NCBI GenBank assembly: GCA_022592445.1
Contig: JABYQR010000379.1
Location: 1 to 41,764, forward strand
Source: Cytidiella melzeri
Taxonomy: Eukaryota; Basidiomycota; Agaricomycetes; Polyporales; Irpicaceae
Direction of reading: 5' to 3'
DNA: 41,764 nt
Each line of letters opens with the position of its first letter. The first letter of the stretch is position 1. This document shows, piece after piece, positions 22,507 through 33,923 of this stretch. The notes beneath the pieces are model-generated. The model worked only from the letters and a program-made list of their open reading frames with translations. It did no database searches and was not told the origin of the DNA. Both the position numbers and the translations under genes were made by a program.

Positions 22507-23599
22507 TTACAGCGTATCACGTACAGGAGGAGCAAGCTGTGCCAGCAAAGCGACGGTGTAGTACTCGAGCTTGTGCTTTCGCATTGCCTTGTAGAGAAAC
22601 TTTGCTCGAGAAAGAGAAACTGGAGAAGTTGCCGTGTTGGTGCTGTCCGCGCAAGAGTTTGAGATACCCCAGAGCGCAACGACGAAGAGAGCGCCGCAAA
22701 AGATTAGTCCTAGCAGGGGACTTGAACGCAAGGGTTTTGAGAACATGGTGTGGAGCCTTACTGGTAAGCATGAAGGCGAACAACGTAGGTGACACAGGCG
22801 CGATGCTGCTCGACGGAACTCCTGCAAAAGCTGATTTTGTAAGGCATAGATGAGTGGTCGGGAGGGTTTGCAAGGACAGGCACGACGTACTAGCGAGACC
22901 CATTCCAGTGATGCCCAGGAACGCCATCTCCACAGCGTATGTTACTTGACGGTTATCACATATTGATGCACTGCCAACATGTTAGAAACTATGGTCTGCG
23001 ATATGAGAGCTACACCACATACACTCCAAGGGTGAGAATCATAAGCGAGAATATCTGCGAGACAATGAGAGTAGTCTGTTAAAGATATAAGAATAGATTT
23101 TGTGCGCCTGTCATGGAATGAGGCAAATTCTTACACGAGATAAAATAAACAAAACCTGGGATGAATTCAAGCAGGTCAGTAACGGGGGTAGGCTTTCCGC
23201 ACAAGCGGGGAGGCCCGACTCACCATGATACGTCTCTGGCCCATGGAAAGAAAGTCTAGCCAAGCAATCAAACTTGCGATGGACACTATTGGCAAGATGC
23301 GGCAGCAGACAGCGTTGAACAGGCTCCAGCGACAGGCGACGCGACCCCTGCTTACCAGCCACTCGACGCCCCACAATGTCGACAGGACATGCATTCTAAG
23401 AGAAACACAGATTAGGGACATTCTGTGTGCGACTGACCATGTACGCACAAAACACCTCCAGCGAGGAAATGAACGACGAAGAGTGCCTTTCCTGTACGAA
23501 AGAGTTTGTGTAAACAAATGATGCTTCGATGCTGATGCCGAGAGACGGACCTAGCTGCGCCTGTAACGCTTGTGGCGAAGTCTCAGCCCAAACGGACAT
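22507..23599 (-). CDS. multi-pass membrane protein (basidiomycete 7TM-like), possibly frameshifted
   Basis: Eight exons join in phase (23599-23551, 23491-23449, 23395-23224, 23155-23135, 23054-23023, 22970-22891, 22821-22762, 22709-22507) to 219 residues. The hydrophobic runs follow the pattern of a large uncharacterised mushroom membrane family: KALFVVHFLAGGVLMHVLST, then LWGVEWLVSRGRVACRWSLF and NAVCCRILPIVSIASLIAWL; VLFILSRIFSLMILTLGV; VTYAVEMAFLGITGMGLA; LIFCGALFVVALWGIS. The seventh junction removes 22761-22710. Without that splice the text reads PTLFAFMLTSKAPHHVLKTL and then, one base out of frame, RSSPLLGLIFCGALF, which fits the family better. This suggests a one-base insertion in the AAAACCC run at 22732-22738. 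Function unknown; receptor-like at most. Confidence 0.5.
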
Positions 23600-25551
23600 T
23601 GGCTAGCCCGTCGTTGCACCGCCGTTCGCCAGTACAGTGAGTTTGTGGGAGTGGTTGAGCAAGAGGTTGGAGTTAAGACAGGAAGAGCACAAGTGCGTGA
23701 AGGGGAAATTCCAAAGTGAAACATGCGGGCAACGCTGATGCCGAGGTGACTAAATAGTTTGGTAAGGCTGTTGATACACCGCTTCTACTAGTACTGACGA
23801 CAGCCATTCGGCAGTGGGATGCGTTACAGCTTTGGTTATCTCTGCAACGGTCGCTTTCCCGACGAATGTGGTTAGGACGCGGTAACTGTCTTGCAGACAA
23901 GTTGACTTGGCAAATAATCCACTGCACTGCCTTTACCACGAATCTCTATAGGTAACACAAAGCTTACGGTGAGTCTATGGACGCTCAGAATTGTGACGCA
24001 GGGGCGAAACTGGCCGATACAATCCCGAGACTGGCTATCAGAAATGAGCACAACCAGGACATGTACGGGACGACAGTAAAGCGTAGGGCACACACAAGCT
24101 ACCAGTTTTACGGGGCAGCCCATAACTGCCAGCAGGTAAGCGATAGACTGTTACCAAAGACCCGGGGCTAATGCCGCAAACGCGACGCTTTTGAAGACGA
24201 GGCTCGACCTTGACGTTGAGTTGACAGGCCAGTAAAGGGAAGATCAGGAACGGGTTCCAACTTGGCTCTTGACACTCGACATACTTACGTTGTGGCAAGG
24301 TACCATGCACACGACCTCATCATACGCGCAGAAACCACCCAAGGCTACGCTTTGAAGAGGTAACCTGCTCATGTCAGGTCCTTCGTCCTCCGCCTGCAGC
24401 GCTACTAGATTTCCTCAGCGATGGGAATAGGCAGGAGATAGATCAGCCTTCTAGCCTACGAACGGAGTTGCGAAAAAATGAACGATGCAATAATAGACTC
24501 ACCAGTCTATCGGTCTGGCAGGACTCCGACGTATAACATGGGAAGTTTCTCACCCCATTGAAAGACTCTTCATGGTTACATCCCGCGGTGAATTGGTTGC
24601 CATCTATCCTGTTGGTCAATTACATACGGTACCGCTGGCTCTAGAGGAAGGTTCGATGTTCTTCACATCTTCTGTCATCATGCCAATGGTGCAGCCACCG
24701 CAACTTGAACGTGTTCTGGATTTTAGTACGTATGATGGGTGGAAGCTTGGCAGCGCTCTGCCGCTGTCACAGTCGAATGCTTAGCGAGCTGGAGTCAGCC
24801 CGCAGATGCGAATGCCGCGGTGCCCTGTACGCACTCCACTGGCAAAATACGCGGGCGTATCATCATGGGCCATCAGGAATGGGATTCTTCAAAGAGGTCA
24901 GAGCCGGGCAAGGCGCCACTGTAGATTCACAGGACCCTGATATGGTAGGTGTTGTGAGTCGTCGGCATAGCTGCATCAACTCTAACTCATGTTCACACGA
25001 AGGTTTTCTGGCGACGACCACCTGTAAGAGACTCACTGGCTTTCAAGTTGAAACAATATGTTTCGCTGAATTGCAGCCCTTCCATCTACATGACGCATGG
25101 CACATGTTTTGTAACAAAGTAAGTAGTGGGTTCCCTGTGACGGCGACCGATGCAAGTATAGATCACGACAGATCTCGCTAGGCTAGCCGCGAAGTCCGAC
25201 TCCACGCAGACATTTCCGACCTTCCTTTTGCGTCGAGGCCACCCTCCTCTCAGCCACCTTGCTCGCCTATGTATAGCCTGCACCGTCCAGACGGCTGCCA
25301 CACTTCGCATCTCCCACCTTCATTGTCCGCTGACTGGATGTACGTGCACACGGGAGCATCACGTCCCTCTCGACATTCCTTGATTTTGCCGTCCTGAACT
25401 ACCTCGTTACATCCAAATTTGTACGAAGAGTAGGGCGGGGGTGAAACGACCTTAGGCTCTCGAAGTTCAAACGCTGCGCTTTGGTTTTCCGGATCCATTC
25501 TCAACGGTAGCCTTAAAAGGCACCCACGACCTGCCATTTGCTGGCTTTCTC
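23600..25551. other. intergenic or decayed region, no gene resolved
   Basis: Nearly 2 kb between divergent membrane-protein genes. Scattered splice-like sites and short frames exist on the plus strand at 24570-25130 (for example ALHWQNTRAYHHGPSGMGFF), but I could not join them without stops. Part of it may be a degenerate gene; I assign none. Confidence 0.4.
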
Positions 25552-27586
25552 ATGAGCACCTCATTTTCCAGCAACTCTACAGTCCCCTCAAGTGAGTACA
25601 GAAAGATTGACCTCTCTCCTTCATGTCCTCATTCTTGCGCTTAGACGGCTACATCCTCTCGGTCCTGTTGTGGGGTGGCTTATACTGGTATGTGCTTGTT
25701 CTGTATCATTTCTGCACTTCGATCCAGGCCTCCGCTTATGAGTGAGCCCTCAATCAGGTGGGAGGTCTTGCAGTCCTTGCCATTTGATTGGAAAATAATA
25801 TCGGGTCGAAGGGGTTGTCGCTGGGGGGCAGCTATAATTTACTTCCCCCTTCGGTCTCTCTCAATGTTGTACTTTGCATGCTCAATCCTGTTGTTGTATC
25901 CTCCGCCATGGCAGCCGAAGCACGTGAGTGTTCATTCAGTTCCGTTCATAGTGCGACGACTTCATGTAGCATCTAGGCGTCGGACGTGCGGTATGTCATC
26001 GAGGTACAGATCTCCAGCACACGATGTCACTCCATACGTGGCTGATTTTTTGTCTCGCTAATAGTCTGCTGCTATGATTTCCAGGACATGCGCGTACCAC
26101 ATACTGGCTCTGCACATGTGAGCAATCTGGACATCTTATATGACGATTTGCATGCTGAGTACCAATTAGGTCGTCTGTATGGAACAGGTGGAATATTTCA
26201 TGGCCTCTTTGCGCTACCATTGTAGCATTATGGGTCATCAATGCATTCGGTATGTTCCCTCGACTGTCCATCCATCAAAATGTTGACCAAGGCTGTAGGT
26301 ATATCTCGAATGCAAAGCCCATGGTTCTTTGAGGTAATGCCACACATACTGTCCTTCTATCGTACGTATGATCACTATAGAATTTAAGCGTCTCTTGACT
26401 ATATGCTACGGATTAAGTGCTTTGCCTGGCAACCCTCCTACTGTTGCTATTCGTCATGGCGCTGATACGAGCACGGTCCAAAGGCCGAACTAGCCGCGCA
26501 CCTCGACTTGCCCGCAACACCGCAACTCCGATGTGGCACATGATGTGGAAGGGGGAGCTGCACTTGATACTGGTGATATGGGTTACTCAAACTGTACTTT
26601 CGGTTCGTGGCCTACTTGGACGATCTTCGGTTGGAAACAACTGACGATCATTTTTCCAACGCGTAGTCGGCTTCATGGAGTAAACTTGACCTCGGTGAGT
26701 ATTCATATTTAGCTTATGAGGCCCGTTCTCGACATGTTCGCGCATCGCTACTAGCTGTTTGGTCGGTACGTCTGAGCACCGTTCTGGTCAAATCAAGCAG
26801 TTAACTTACTTGCGCTCTATAGAGCATCGACGTTGCCTGCTGTGAGTCATCGAGCCTCAGGATTTTAATAAGAGACTTCGACTCACGGCATCCTTTGCGT
26901 TTTTCTCAAGTCACCATCATGTGAGTCACCTACGAAACAACTCGACAAGCGGTGCACTGAAAGCTTTTTCGATAGTGTCGCCTGTGGCGGTCGTATCTAT
27001 CAATACAACATTCGCCGCAGTGACCAATGTCCAACGCTTAGCTTCCCGTGCCTCATTTCCTCAGCGTACGTCCTCGCCCCACCTCATTCTCCTTGCGGCT
27101 ATAAGTAACCACCGGCTTACACGCACAGGGTCAGGGCGGTCATATGCAGGAGCAAGCCCACACCGGAGTTCGGTACCGATACATTTATCGCCGAGGCATC
27201 ATCACATCATGCACATCATGTCCAACAGCAGCAACAGCAATCTCAACCTCCAGGTCTACGCGTTCTTACGCGGGATTTCGGGGGGGACGCCATCGAACTC
27301 ACGGCCTTCAAGAGGTACGATGCCATTTCTCTAACTGCACTGTTATACAAGCGCACTGATCAAATCTCCCGTTTCTACTAGCGATGAAGACGAGGAAGAC
27401 GAAGACGAGGAAGACGATGGTACTAGCGCCACGTCACCCGCAAGTTACCACCAGAAGACTGGGACCCAAGACATCGTCTACTCGAACGAGCCGTCATGCT
27501 CAACGAGTATATTGCCTCCGCCGCCCGACGCTTGCGCCTGTTCGCTCCGGAGACCAGGGGTAGGAAGATTTGGGCCACCCTGGTAG
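25552..27586 (+). CDS. multi-pass membrane protein encoded by 15 mostly tiny exons
   Basis: Phase-consistent exons: 25552-25591, 25645-25687, 25758-25923, 25977-25990, 26085-26117, 26170-26249, 26299-26361, 26418-26602, 26667-26694, 26755-26765, 26823-26841, 26911-26920, 26976-27065, 27129-27314 and 27382-27586, giving 390 residues. Membrane-like runs in order are GYILSVLLWGGLYWWEVLQS, GAAIIYFPLRSLSMLYFACS, CAYHILALHMSSVWNRW, PLCATIVALWVINAFGI, LLCLATLLLLLFVMALI and LHLILVIWVTQTVLS. The W-E-x3-LPFDW...GRRGCRW segment is the loop typical of a broad mushroom membrane family. The cytosolic tail has a His/Gln run, then an acidic block (DEDEEDEDEEDD) before a Cys/Pro-rich end. The exons around 25970-26085 have an alternative arrangement. 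Function unknown, receptor-like topology. Confidence 0.68.
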
Positions 27587-28306
27587 GCAAAGAGGGTTGC
27601 AAACAACAAGCTGACCATCTCTCTCCGTGTTGAGTCTCTACCCTCCCCTCTTCTTTTTGCTCGATCAAATCGCAGTCATTCAGCGCAACTTGTGACCCCC
27701 CTTCCCTCATTCCCTTATATGCAAGTAACCTTTCGTAGCCGGTATAGTACGTGTTACTATATTCTACACTATTGTGTCTTCTCGTCCACTCGCCCGCCTA
27801 TTTTTTCCTTGGTATTGACGTGCTCTTGAACGCATAGTATACTGTCATGTGGCATAGTCCCTCAAGTGTATCCCTATATTGAAACCCGCGCATTTAGAGT
27901 CGGGCCATGAGTCTCTTATAATCGCGCAAAGCAGTTCACTGAATATTTGAGGTTAAGACATACACGATTAGGATTTTTTGTGTTGGTGATACATTGTGTA
28001 CATAGTCAGTGTGTGGTCTAAGAACCCGAGAGTATTGACCGAGAAAATACATCTGAAGTCGCTGTCCATAACTAGGATATAATGAGTGTAAAGAAAACTT
28101 GATGAAGCACGTAAAGAAACTCTTGCCACTATGTAAGACAGAGCGTGATCCGCCCTGCAGACCTCAGCAGATGATACATTCCGCCTCGGGCTTTGCCAGT
28201 CTGGCTTCCAACCTCCCAGACAGAGACCCGTCAGGCGAAATATACGAGCAACCGCTGTTCACGTTCAACGCGTTAGAGCAGGTACCTTTCCCATCAGAAG
28301 GGTGTA
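27587..28306. other. intergenic between convergent genes
   Basis: 3' flanks of the two converging genes. No frame longer than chance and no repeat stands out. Confidence 0.5.
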
Positions 28307-29841
28307 TTACACGTACTCAAATTGCAGGCTGTTGCCCATCGGGTTCTTGTTGAGCGGAACATGAAGAGTGTCAACGAATGACTGGTCATGGCGAGATATC
28401 GATCTAGACTGCGGCACGAGCTGTTGAGAATTGCTCGTCTTGATGCGTAACTCGATAGTTGGTTTAGGTTTTCGGGATTCTGTACCGGGAGAGAGTAATA
28501 GCTTGCCCGGCATTGAAGACATAGTGTCTGCTGCTGGGTTGGTGGGAGGGGCAGTGTATGGTGAGGGCGAGGTTGGAGGAAAACGAGCATCGGAAATGAG
28601 CAGATGCGAGTCTATGTAGGTAGGAGGGCTATGTTCCATCAAGGAGAGCTCGACAAGCCAAGTGCCTTTCGTATAGTTTGCGTCAAAACTACTATGCGCG
28701 GCGTCGAACTCGGCAAACTGTAATCGCCACATGCGACCTATCGATATTCCCTGAAATAAGCCACCGAATAGTAGTCGAGAAGAGTCTTCGTACCTCGTGC
28801 AATGAATTCCACGCTAACCCGTTTCGAGATGCGCATTCTCTTTTGAAACATAACAACGCAAAAATGAACTACAAATGCGCCGTGATCACTTGGCACCTCC
28901 TCTACGAGGACGTCATCTGGAGGAACATTTCCGCCGAGCAGCATCTCGTCTGAACCAGACAAGCCTGCAAATGCGGCAGTGCGCCGTAGACGTTGAAATA
29001 GTTTTTGGTCTGAGTTCGTCAGACACGCAAGGAAGATCTCAGAGATGGTGTCTTCGGAGAGTGGGGAAGCCATAGAGAGTATCTCCTTGACGAGATCGAT
29101 GCCAGATGGATTCGCGTCTTCATGAGGGCGTTTGATGATTGCCCAGTATATGGGAGTATGCCGTTCGACAGAACGTTCCTGGAGTATCAAAGAGAAATCA
29201 AGACCGTGCGCTGCACAGGTTTCTTGGCAGTTCTGTAGCAGAAGTAGAGCAGACTGTGGGTCTGGTACTGTGACGACGTCTCGAAGAAGGCTCAAGACGG
29301 TTTGCCTAACTTCCTGAGCTGCTCGTGCAGCTTGACCAAATGGGAGCCATTTGTACAGCGGGCTCTTTGCAAATTTCTTCTGGGAGAGCGGAGGGGATGA
29401 TGCGAGAGATCTAGGACTAGGACGGGGACCGCAAGTAGTACTCGGTCCAGCAATGGCAGCTGCGGGTAGTGAAGAAGGGGGCGGAAGGGCCTTCTCGTCT
29501 CTCTGAAATTCTGTCTTGTTAAACGCAACATACTGCGAGTGCTCTTCGTAGGATGGTGGTGCCTCTGCCGGAGTAGGATCTTCGGGTAGTGGTTTCTTGT
29601 CGACGATCATGCTGAGGTCGGAGTCGAGCAAACTTGAGCTGGACGGCAATGAGTCAACGGATAGGTACCAAGGGGTTGATAAGAGTACAAACTCAGCTGC
29701 GCTCGATCGCTGCGGTGTTGAGCTGACCACGTCGCCTGCTGAGGTGTCGACTGCGGCTATTGACCGTGGTAGTAGAGTCTCAAGGGTTGACGAAGGCGGT
29801 GAGCCTGCTAATTGAGCTAGTAGACGCCCTTGTACTTGCAT
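28307..29841 (-). CDS. 492-residue fungal protein, possible repeat/scaffold fold, function unknown
   Basis: Two exons (29841-28794 and 28737-28307) join in phase to 492 residues; the start is the first ATG, since the longer open frame begins with GTG. The N-terminal 150 residues are Ser/Pro rich and disordered, with a PPSYEE motif (PPxY type, a potential WW-domain ligand for HECT ubiquitin ligases). Then a helical part follows: SPLYKWLPFGQAARAAQEVR, LLLLQNCQETCAAHGLDFSL, and ERHTPIYWAIIKRP, whose T-P-I-Y-W-A pattern resembles an ankyrin-type turn. The last third is beta-like (VEFIARGRMWRLQFAEFDAA, GTWLVELSLMEHSPPTYIDS). I recognise the arrangement as common in basidiomycete genomes but know no assigned role. 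Confidence 0.7.
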
Positions 29842-31464
29842 TGATCCCGGCCGGGCCGCCGCGACCACAAGTTGGTGGCGGCGGTGGGCGACTCACGAGT
29901 AACGACCACTTGAACCACCTTGGAGGTATAATGCACTACACTCAACTCAAAAGGCAGAACGGTATACTTGTGAGTTGCATAGTGCGCGGTGGCTCTCTTC
30001 CGTTCCATTTATCGGCAAACATATGTTGAATGTCAACCTCTCGCCACAAGTCTACGCGCCATGTCACAGTTTCAAGTGGGTTAATTAACAACAGGGAATG
30101 CCATCCTCTACAACTGGCGAGACACCAAACTTTTCAAAGCTCATGCACTCTCTCCTCTACTTTAGTAGCCTGTTGAAGACGTGTAGGCATTTGATCATCC
30201 AAGAGCACGGCGTAACTGCTTGTGCAACCTTTGTCAGTAAGTCGTCATGTTGGCGCAGAGTGAATTCCCCGAGACAAATGAATACTCCTCTCAAAGAAAA
30301 ACAGCAACACCGTCAAGGTATAGTGTGACAGTCGTTTTACGCTTGCGCTCAGCCGGGCATTATCCCCATTGGATAGCGAAACGGGGGAGCTTCCTATGAA
30401 GTCTACGCTGCATGCACACCATGGCTCGGGGGTATGCATCCATGTCATGGGATTAATGGTTCTAGGTAGGCCAGAGTAACTGTCGCACATGTGCATGGTG
30501 ATTCACGTTGTCCTTAGGTCTCGACTACCAACAAACGTGCAATTATCGAACCTGTTACAGAGGGAGAGAACGTAGAAGTCTCCGAAAATAGTGAACACCA
30601 GTAGAAGCACCAATGCAGGCTATTGGCATTTATTTCAGACCGCTAATGACTTGAGTCCCTCAGAACATCGGCGGAGACTTGGAGAAGTACCCTACGCGTA
30701 AGTCAGGCACATTCTTGACTTCTCGCTGGCCCTAGCTCTATGAGAATGTTACAAGCTGACGAGAGTAGCCTTCTGCAGCACGTTCTCATCTGGAGAACCT
30801 TTTGATGATGAAGCTTTCGGTGCGATGACTTTTGTCCACGTCAGTCTTCCATACCTTCATTATGTCGAAAGTATCCCCGCCTAGAGCAATCTCGCGGAAA
30901 CCACTACCCTTGATCACAGAGGCTTCTCCTCCGTCCTTTCCTCTACCGTAAGAGGCTTTGCTCCGTCTTAGTATACGTGAATCCCGGTGAATACTCGGTG
31001 GCCTGTCCACTGCGCTCCGTCGAAAACACTTGTCAGTGCACATACGGAGGAATCTGGGGGAAAACACGACAGCTATGCTCATCAGAGGTATGCGTTGTGG
31101 CGAGCGATACGATGCCCGTCTGTTCTCTAGCGACCGCGAACTACCATCCTTGCCGAAAGGGGTTTCCTCGGTTTGCTAACGTGTAGAAGCCGGAAGGGAA
31201 GTAAGTCTCCGCTGTTCGCCAATTTCTACTTTGGAGACGTCCACCAACATGGACCTACGCTACGCTTACCTCAACACTCTAACACCACGGCCACTGCCTC
31301 GCTGCAAACTCGTCGGCATCCTACCTCGGGGCTGTCGGTAGTTCTGGAGAGCGATGCCGGACAATTCTCGGCCGGGTTCTGCTCGCAGTGTTATAAAGGT
31401 AGACTGCAATTTGTGATAAGACAGACAACTCCAGTAAACCGGAACGGCCACCTAATCTGCAGTC
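29842..31464. other. intergenic; one weak minus-strand candidate
   Basis: About 1.6 kb with no confident gene. A minus-strand frame with an ATG at 31082 and stop at 30786 ends with a protein-like stretch (GGDTFDIMKVWKTDVDKSHR), and nearby alternative frames also look protein-like, which could mean a decayed or finely split gene. I could not build a splice model and do not call it. Confidence 0.35.
31392..31397 (+). promoter_or_regulatory. TATA box of the lactonase gene
   Basis: TATAAA 67 bp upstream of the ATG at 31465, a normal distance for fungal core promoters. Confidence 0.6.
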
Positions 31465-32653
31465 ATGGTCTATCGTATTTACGTGGGTTCGTATACCAAC
31501 GAGATATCAACGCTCGAATTCAACCCGGAAGCCGCGGCTCTCACTCTGCTCTCGTCGCTCGCCGTTGGACACCACCCCTCCTGGCTAACATCGCTTACAT
31601 CTGATCCATCTGTCCTCTTCACTGGTCTCGAGCAAAGCGATGGCAAGATTGTCGTTGTAAAACACGACGAAAAGGGTCATGGAACCATTGTCGGTACTGC
31701 TTCGAGTGGCGGCGCCGACCCATGCACATTGCTGGTAAAGGACGACCAGCTGCTCATCGGAAACGTGGGTAATCAGGCGCAGTCTGAGCTTTTCTCATTT
31801 AAAGATTTCCTCCCCTGTTTAGTACTCGTCGGGTATCCTGCAAACGATCTCCTTGAGCAAAGACGGATCCTACCTGATACCCTCCAGCAGCGTATCCTTG
31901 ACATTCTCCGGTACAGGTCCAAATAAAGACAGACAGGAAGCTTCGCACCCACATCACGTTTTCGCACATCCAGACCGCGCAGAGGTTCTTGTCCCTGACC
32001 TCGGAGCGGATAAGATCTGGAGATTGGCGAAGGATGAGAGTGGGACTTGGACAACGGCTGGTTTTGTTCAATCTAAGCCTGGCGGAGGCCCTCGGCACGT
32101 CGCAATCCATAGTGCGTTCAATATTACTTTCTTGACGGATCAAACACCATTCTCATATGGCTCCGCCGTGCTTTTCTCAGATGATGTGCTCTATACACTT
32201 CTAGAGCTTTCGAGCGAACTCACCGCGCATCGTTTCCCTCCTCTGCCTGCTGAGCCAACTCTCATCGCCACTGTCCCAACCATGTCGAAATTTCCCGGTA
32301 ATCCTCAACAGCTCGGGATGTTGGCGGCGGAGATTCTCCTCCCAAAGCCAAACAGGTCGTTCCCCTCGCCGTATCTTTACGTTTCAAACCGAAACGATCC
32401 GTCACCCGAAGGCGACGTCATTGCCATATTTTCAGTCGAAGATCCAGAGAAGCTAGTGCCGGTGGCAGAAGTGAGATCAGGACTGAAACACCTGCGTGGC
32501 ATGCAGTTTGGCGGCTCGGACGACAAGTACCTCGTCGCAGGAGGTGCTCAGGGTGGAGGTGTGAAGGTGTTCGAGCGGGTAGATGGGGGGAAGGGCTTGA
32601 AGGGCGTTGCGTCTATCAATTTGAATGCACCTACTGGGTTCTTATGGGCGTGA
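31465..32653 (+). CDS. 6-phosphogluconolactonase-like seven-bladed beta-propeller
   Basis: Three exons (31465-31764, 31823-32111, 32181-32653) join in phase to 353 residues, normal length for the YbhE/carboxymuconate-cyclase-type lactonase family. Start YRIYVGSYTNEISTLEF is the family opening (x-Y-V-G-x-Y-T). Further landmarks are SHPHHVFAHPDRAEVLVPDL, GADKIWRL, GGPRHVAIH, LYVSNRN, LRGMQFGGSDDKYLVAGG and the terminal PTGFLW. Members hydrolyse 6-phosphogluconolactone in the pentose phosphate pathway or open other sugar or aromatic-derived lactones. In fungi most are not experimentally assigned, so the substrate is open. No signal peptide, so it is cytosolic. The second intron is 69 bp and frame-preserving; splicing it is supported by the join to the propeller motif rather than by a stop. 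Confidence 0.9.
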
Positions 32654-33923
32654 CAGAGCTCATACACAGGACAGTATCACTTCAGCTACAGAAAGTATGT
32701 AATATAGTGTGACGTGTGCAATACCCCCCTTAGAATTTGCAGCAGCGAAGAGTTGTGTAGGTTACCAGGATATGCGGCAATCAGCTCGTAAAGCTGATAA
32801 TCCGAGCCACATCTTGACTATATTTCCACCCACTATCCCGCCAGCACTTCCCAACGTACATCTCCTCTCTGAGTCTCTGCATCCATGGCCAACTAAATAC
32901 CACATATCTCTACACACTTGTACATGTATAAGGTGAATGCGCCCTAATTTTATTCCGCACTGTATGTATTTGAGTTTTGCTTCTTCTTTTGTTCTCAGTT
33001 TATTGGGTCCGTCACGGTGCGTAAGGACTTTACATACGAGACCATCACACCAACTTGTACATTCTATCGTTGTTGGGGTGTTCGTAAAAATTTTCAGCCC
33101 ATATTGCAACAAACACTCCACCAAGCTTGTCATAAAGTAAATAGGTGTGTTAATGTGCATCTTTCCAGTACACGGTATTTCATTTGAGTGATTTGGATGG
33201 GAGGATCGAGCTACGGCAGGATGCCGGCGAGGAGTACGAAAGAGACGGGGTGAAAACATCACGGCTGGTCACACTTTCCCACCGGTGACAGTCAGAGAAG
33301 TGTTTATAAAAGCGTGCAGTCCCAAAGTCACGCTTGTCTCGACATGGTTTGGAAAAGCTACTCTACACATGTACTCAGAGCAATCAGGCGTCTAGAGAAG
33401 GTTGAACTACAATGCTACTTACTGCTCCTCCGTGTGAGCATCTTAATAATCCTTTTATTTAGTCGTTACGAAGAAAATACGCTAAACAAGTCATGAGAAC
33501 GATTAGGCGCTACTCGTACAGGTCATACCACAACACTTCCTCGAGTCCTCGAGGTCTCCTTTACCGACGAGAGTCTTACAGTAAAGATATCTCGGATCAT
33601 GATGGATTTAAAGCAGCTGATTACACAGTCAACAAAAAGAGTTGATGCGCTAGTATTGACCGTGTTCAAAGAGATGAATCTGATGCTTTGCAAAGCCCTT
33701 TCGCCTAATTACAAGCTACCATCGGAGGGACTTGTCTTCATACTATAGTATGCCCTGTATTGATTGCCGTTTGGCAACTGGAACATGCAGCAGCGGTTCT
33801 GCAAGCCCGATAAATCCGAACCGCGTTGACTTCAACACCAACATTAAGTTGTCAGTTCCGCACCCATGGGACCAAGGCCCATACTTTGCTCGATTGCGTC
33901 CGAGCTCATACTGCTGACTTGCT
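32654..33923. other. intergenic, no confident gene
   Basis: A 166-residue minus-strand frame (32762-33262) shows no motif and lies over the lactonase 3' flank. A TATAAAA at 33303 precedes a plus-strand 51-codon frame starting at ATG 33344 with a hydrophobic C-terminal half; it is too short and unsupported to call. Otherwise nothing. Confidence 0.45.

Noticed and set aside
31173..31604. 143-residue plus-strand frame overlapping the lactonase start
   Set aside because: It reads the lactonase first exon out of frame; the propeller frame has clear family motifs.
32762..33262. 166-residue minus-strand open frame
   Set aside because: Composition is not protein-like, it has no motif, and it lies in the lactonase 3' flank with no splice or promoter context.
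33303..33496. TATAAAA followed by a 51-codon plus-strand frame with a hydrophobic half
   Set aside because: Too short and without homology, splice or stop context to call a gene; could be chance in an AT-rich stretch.
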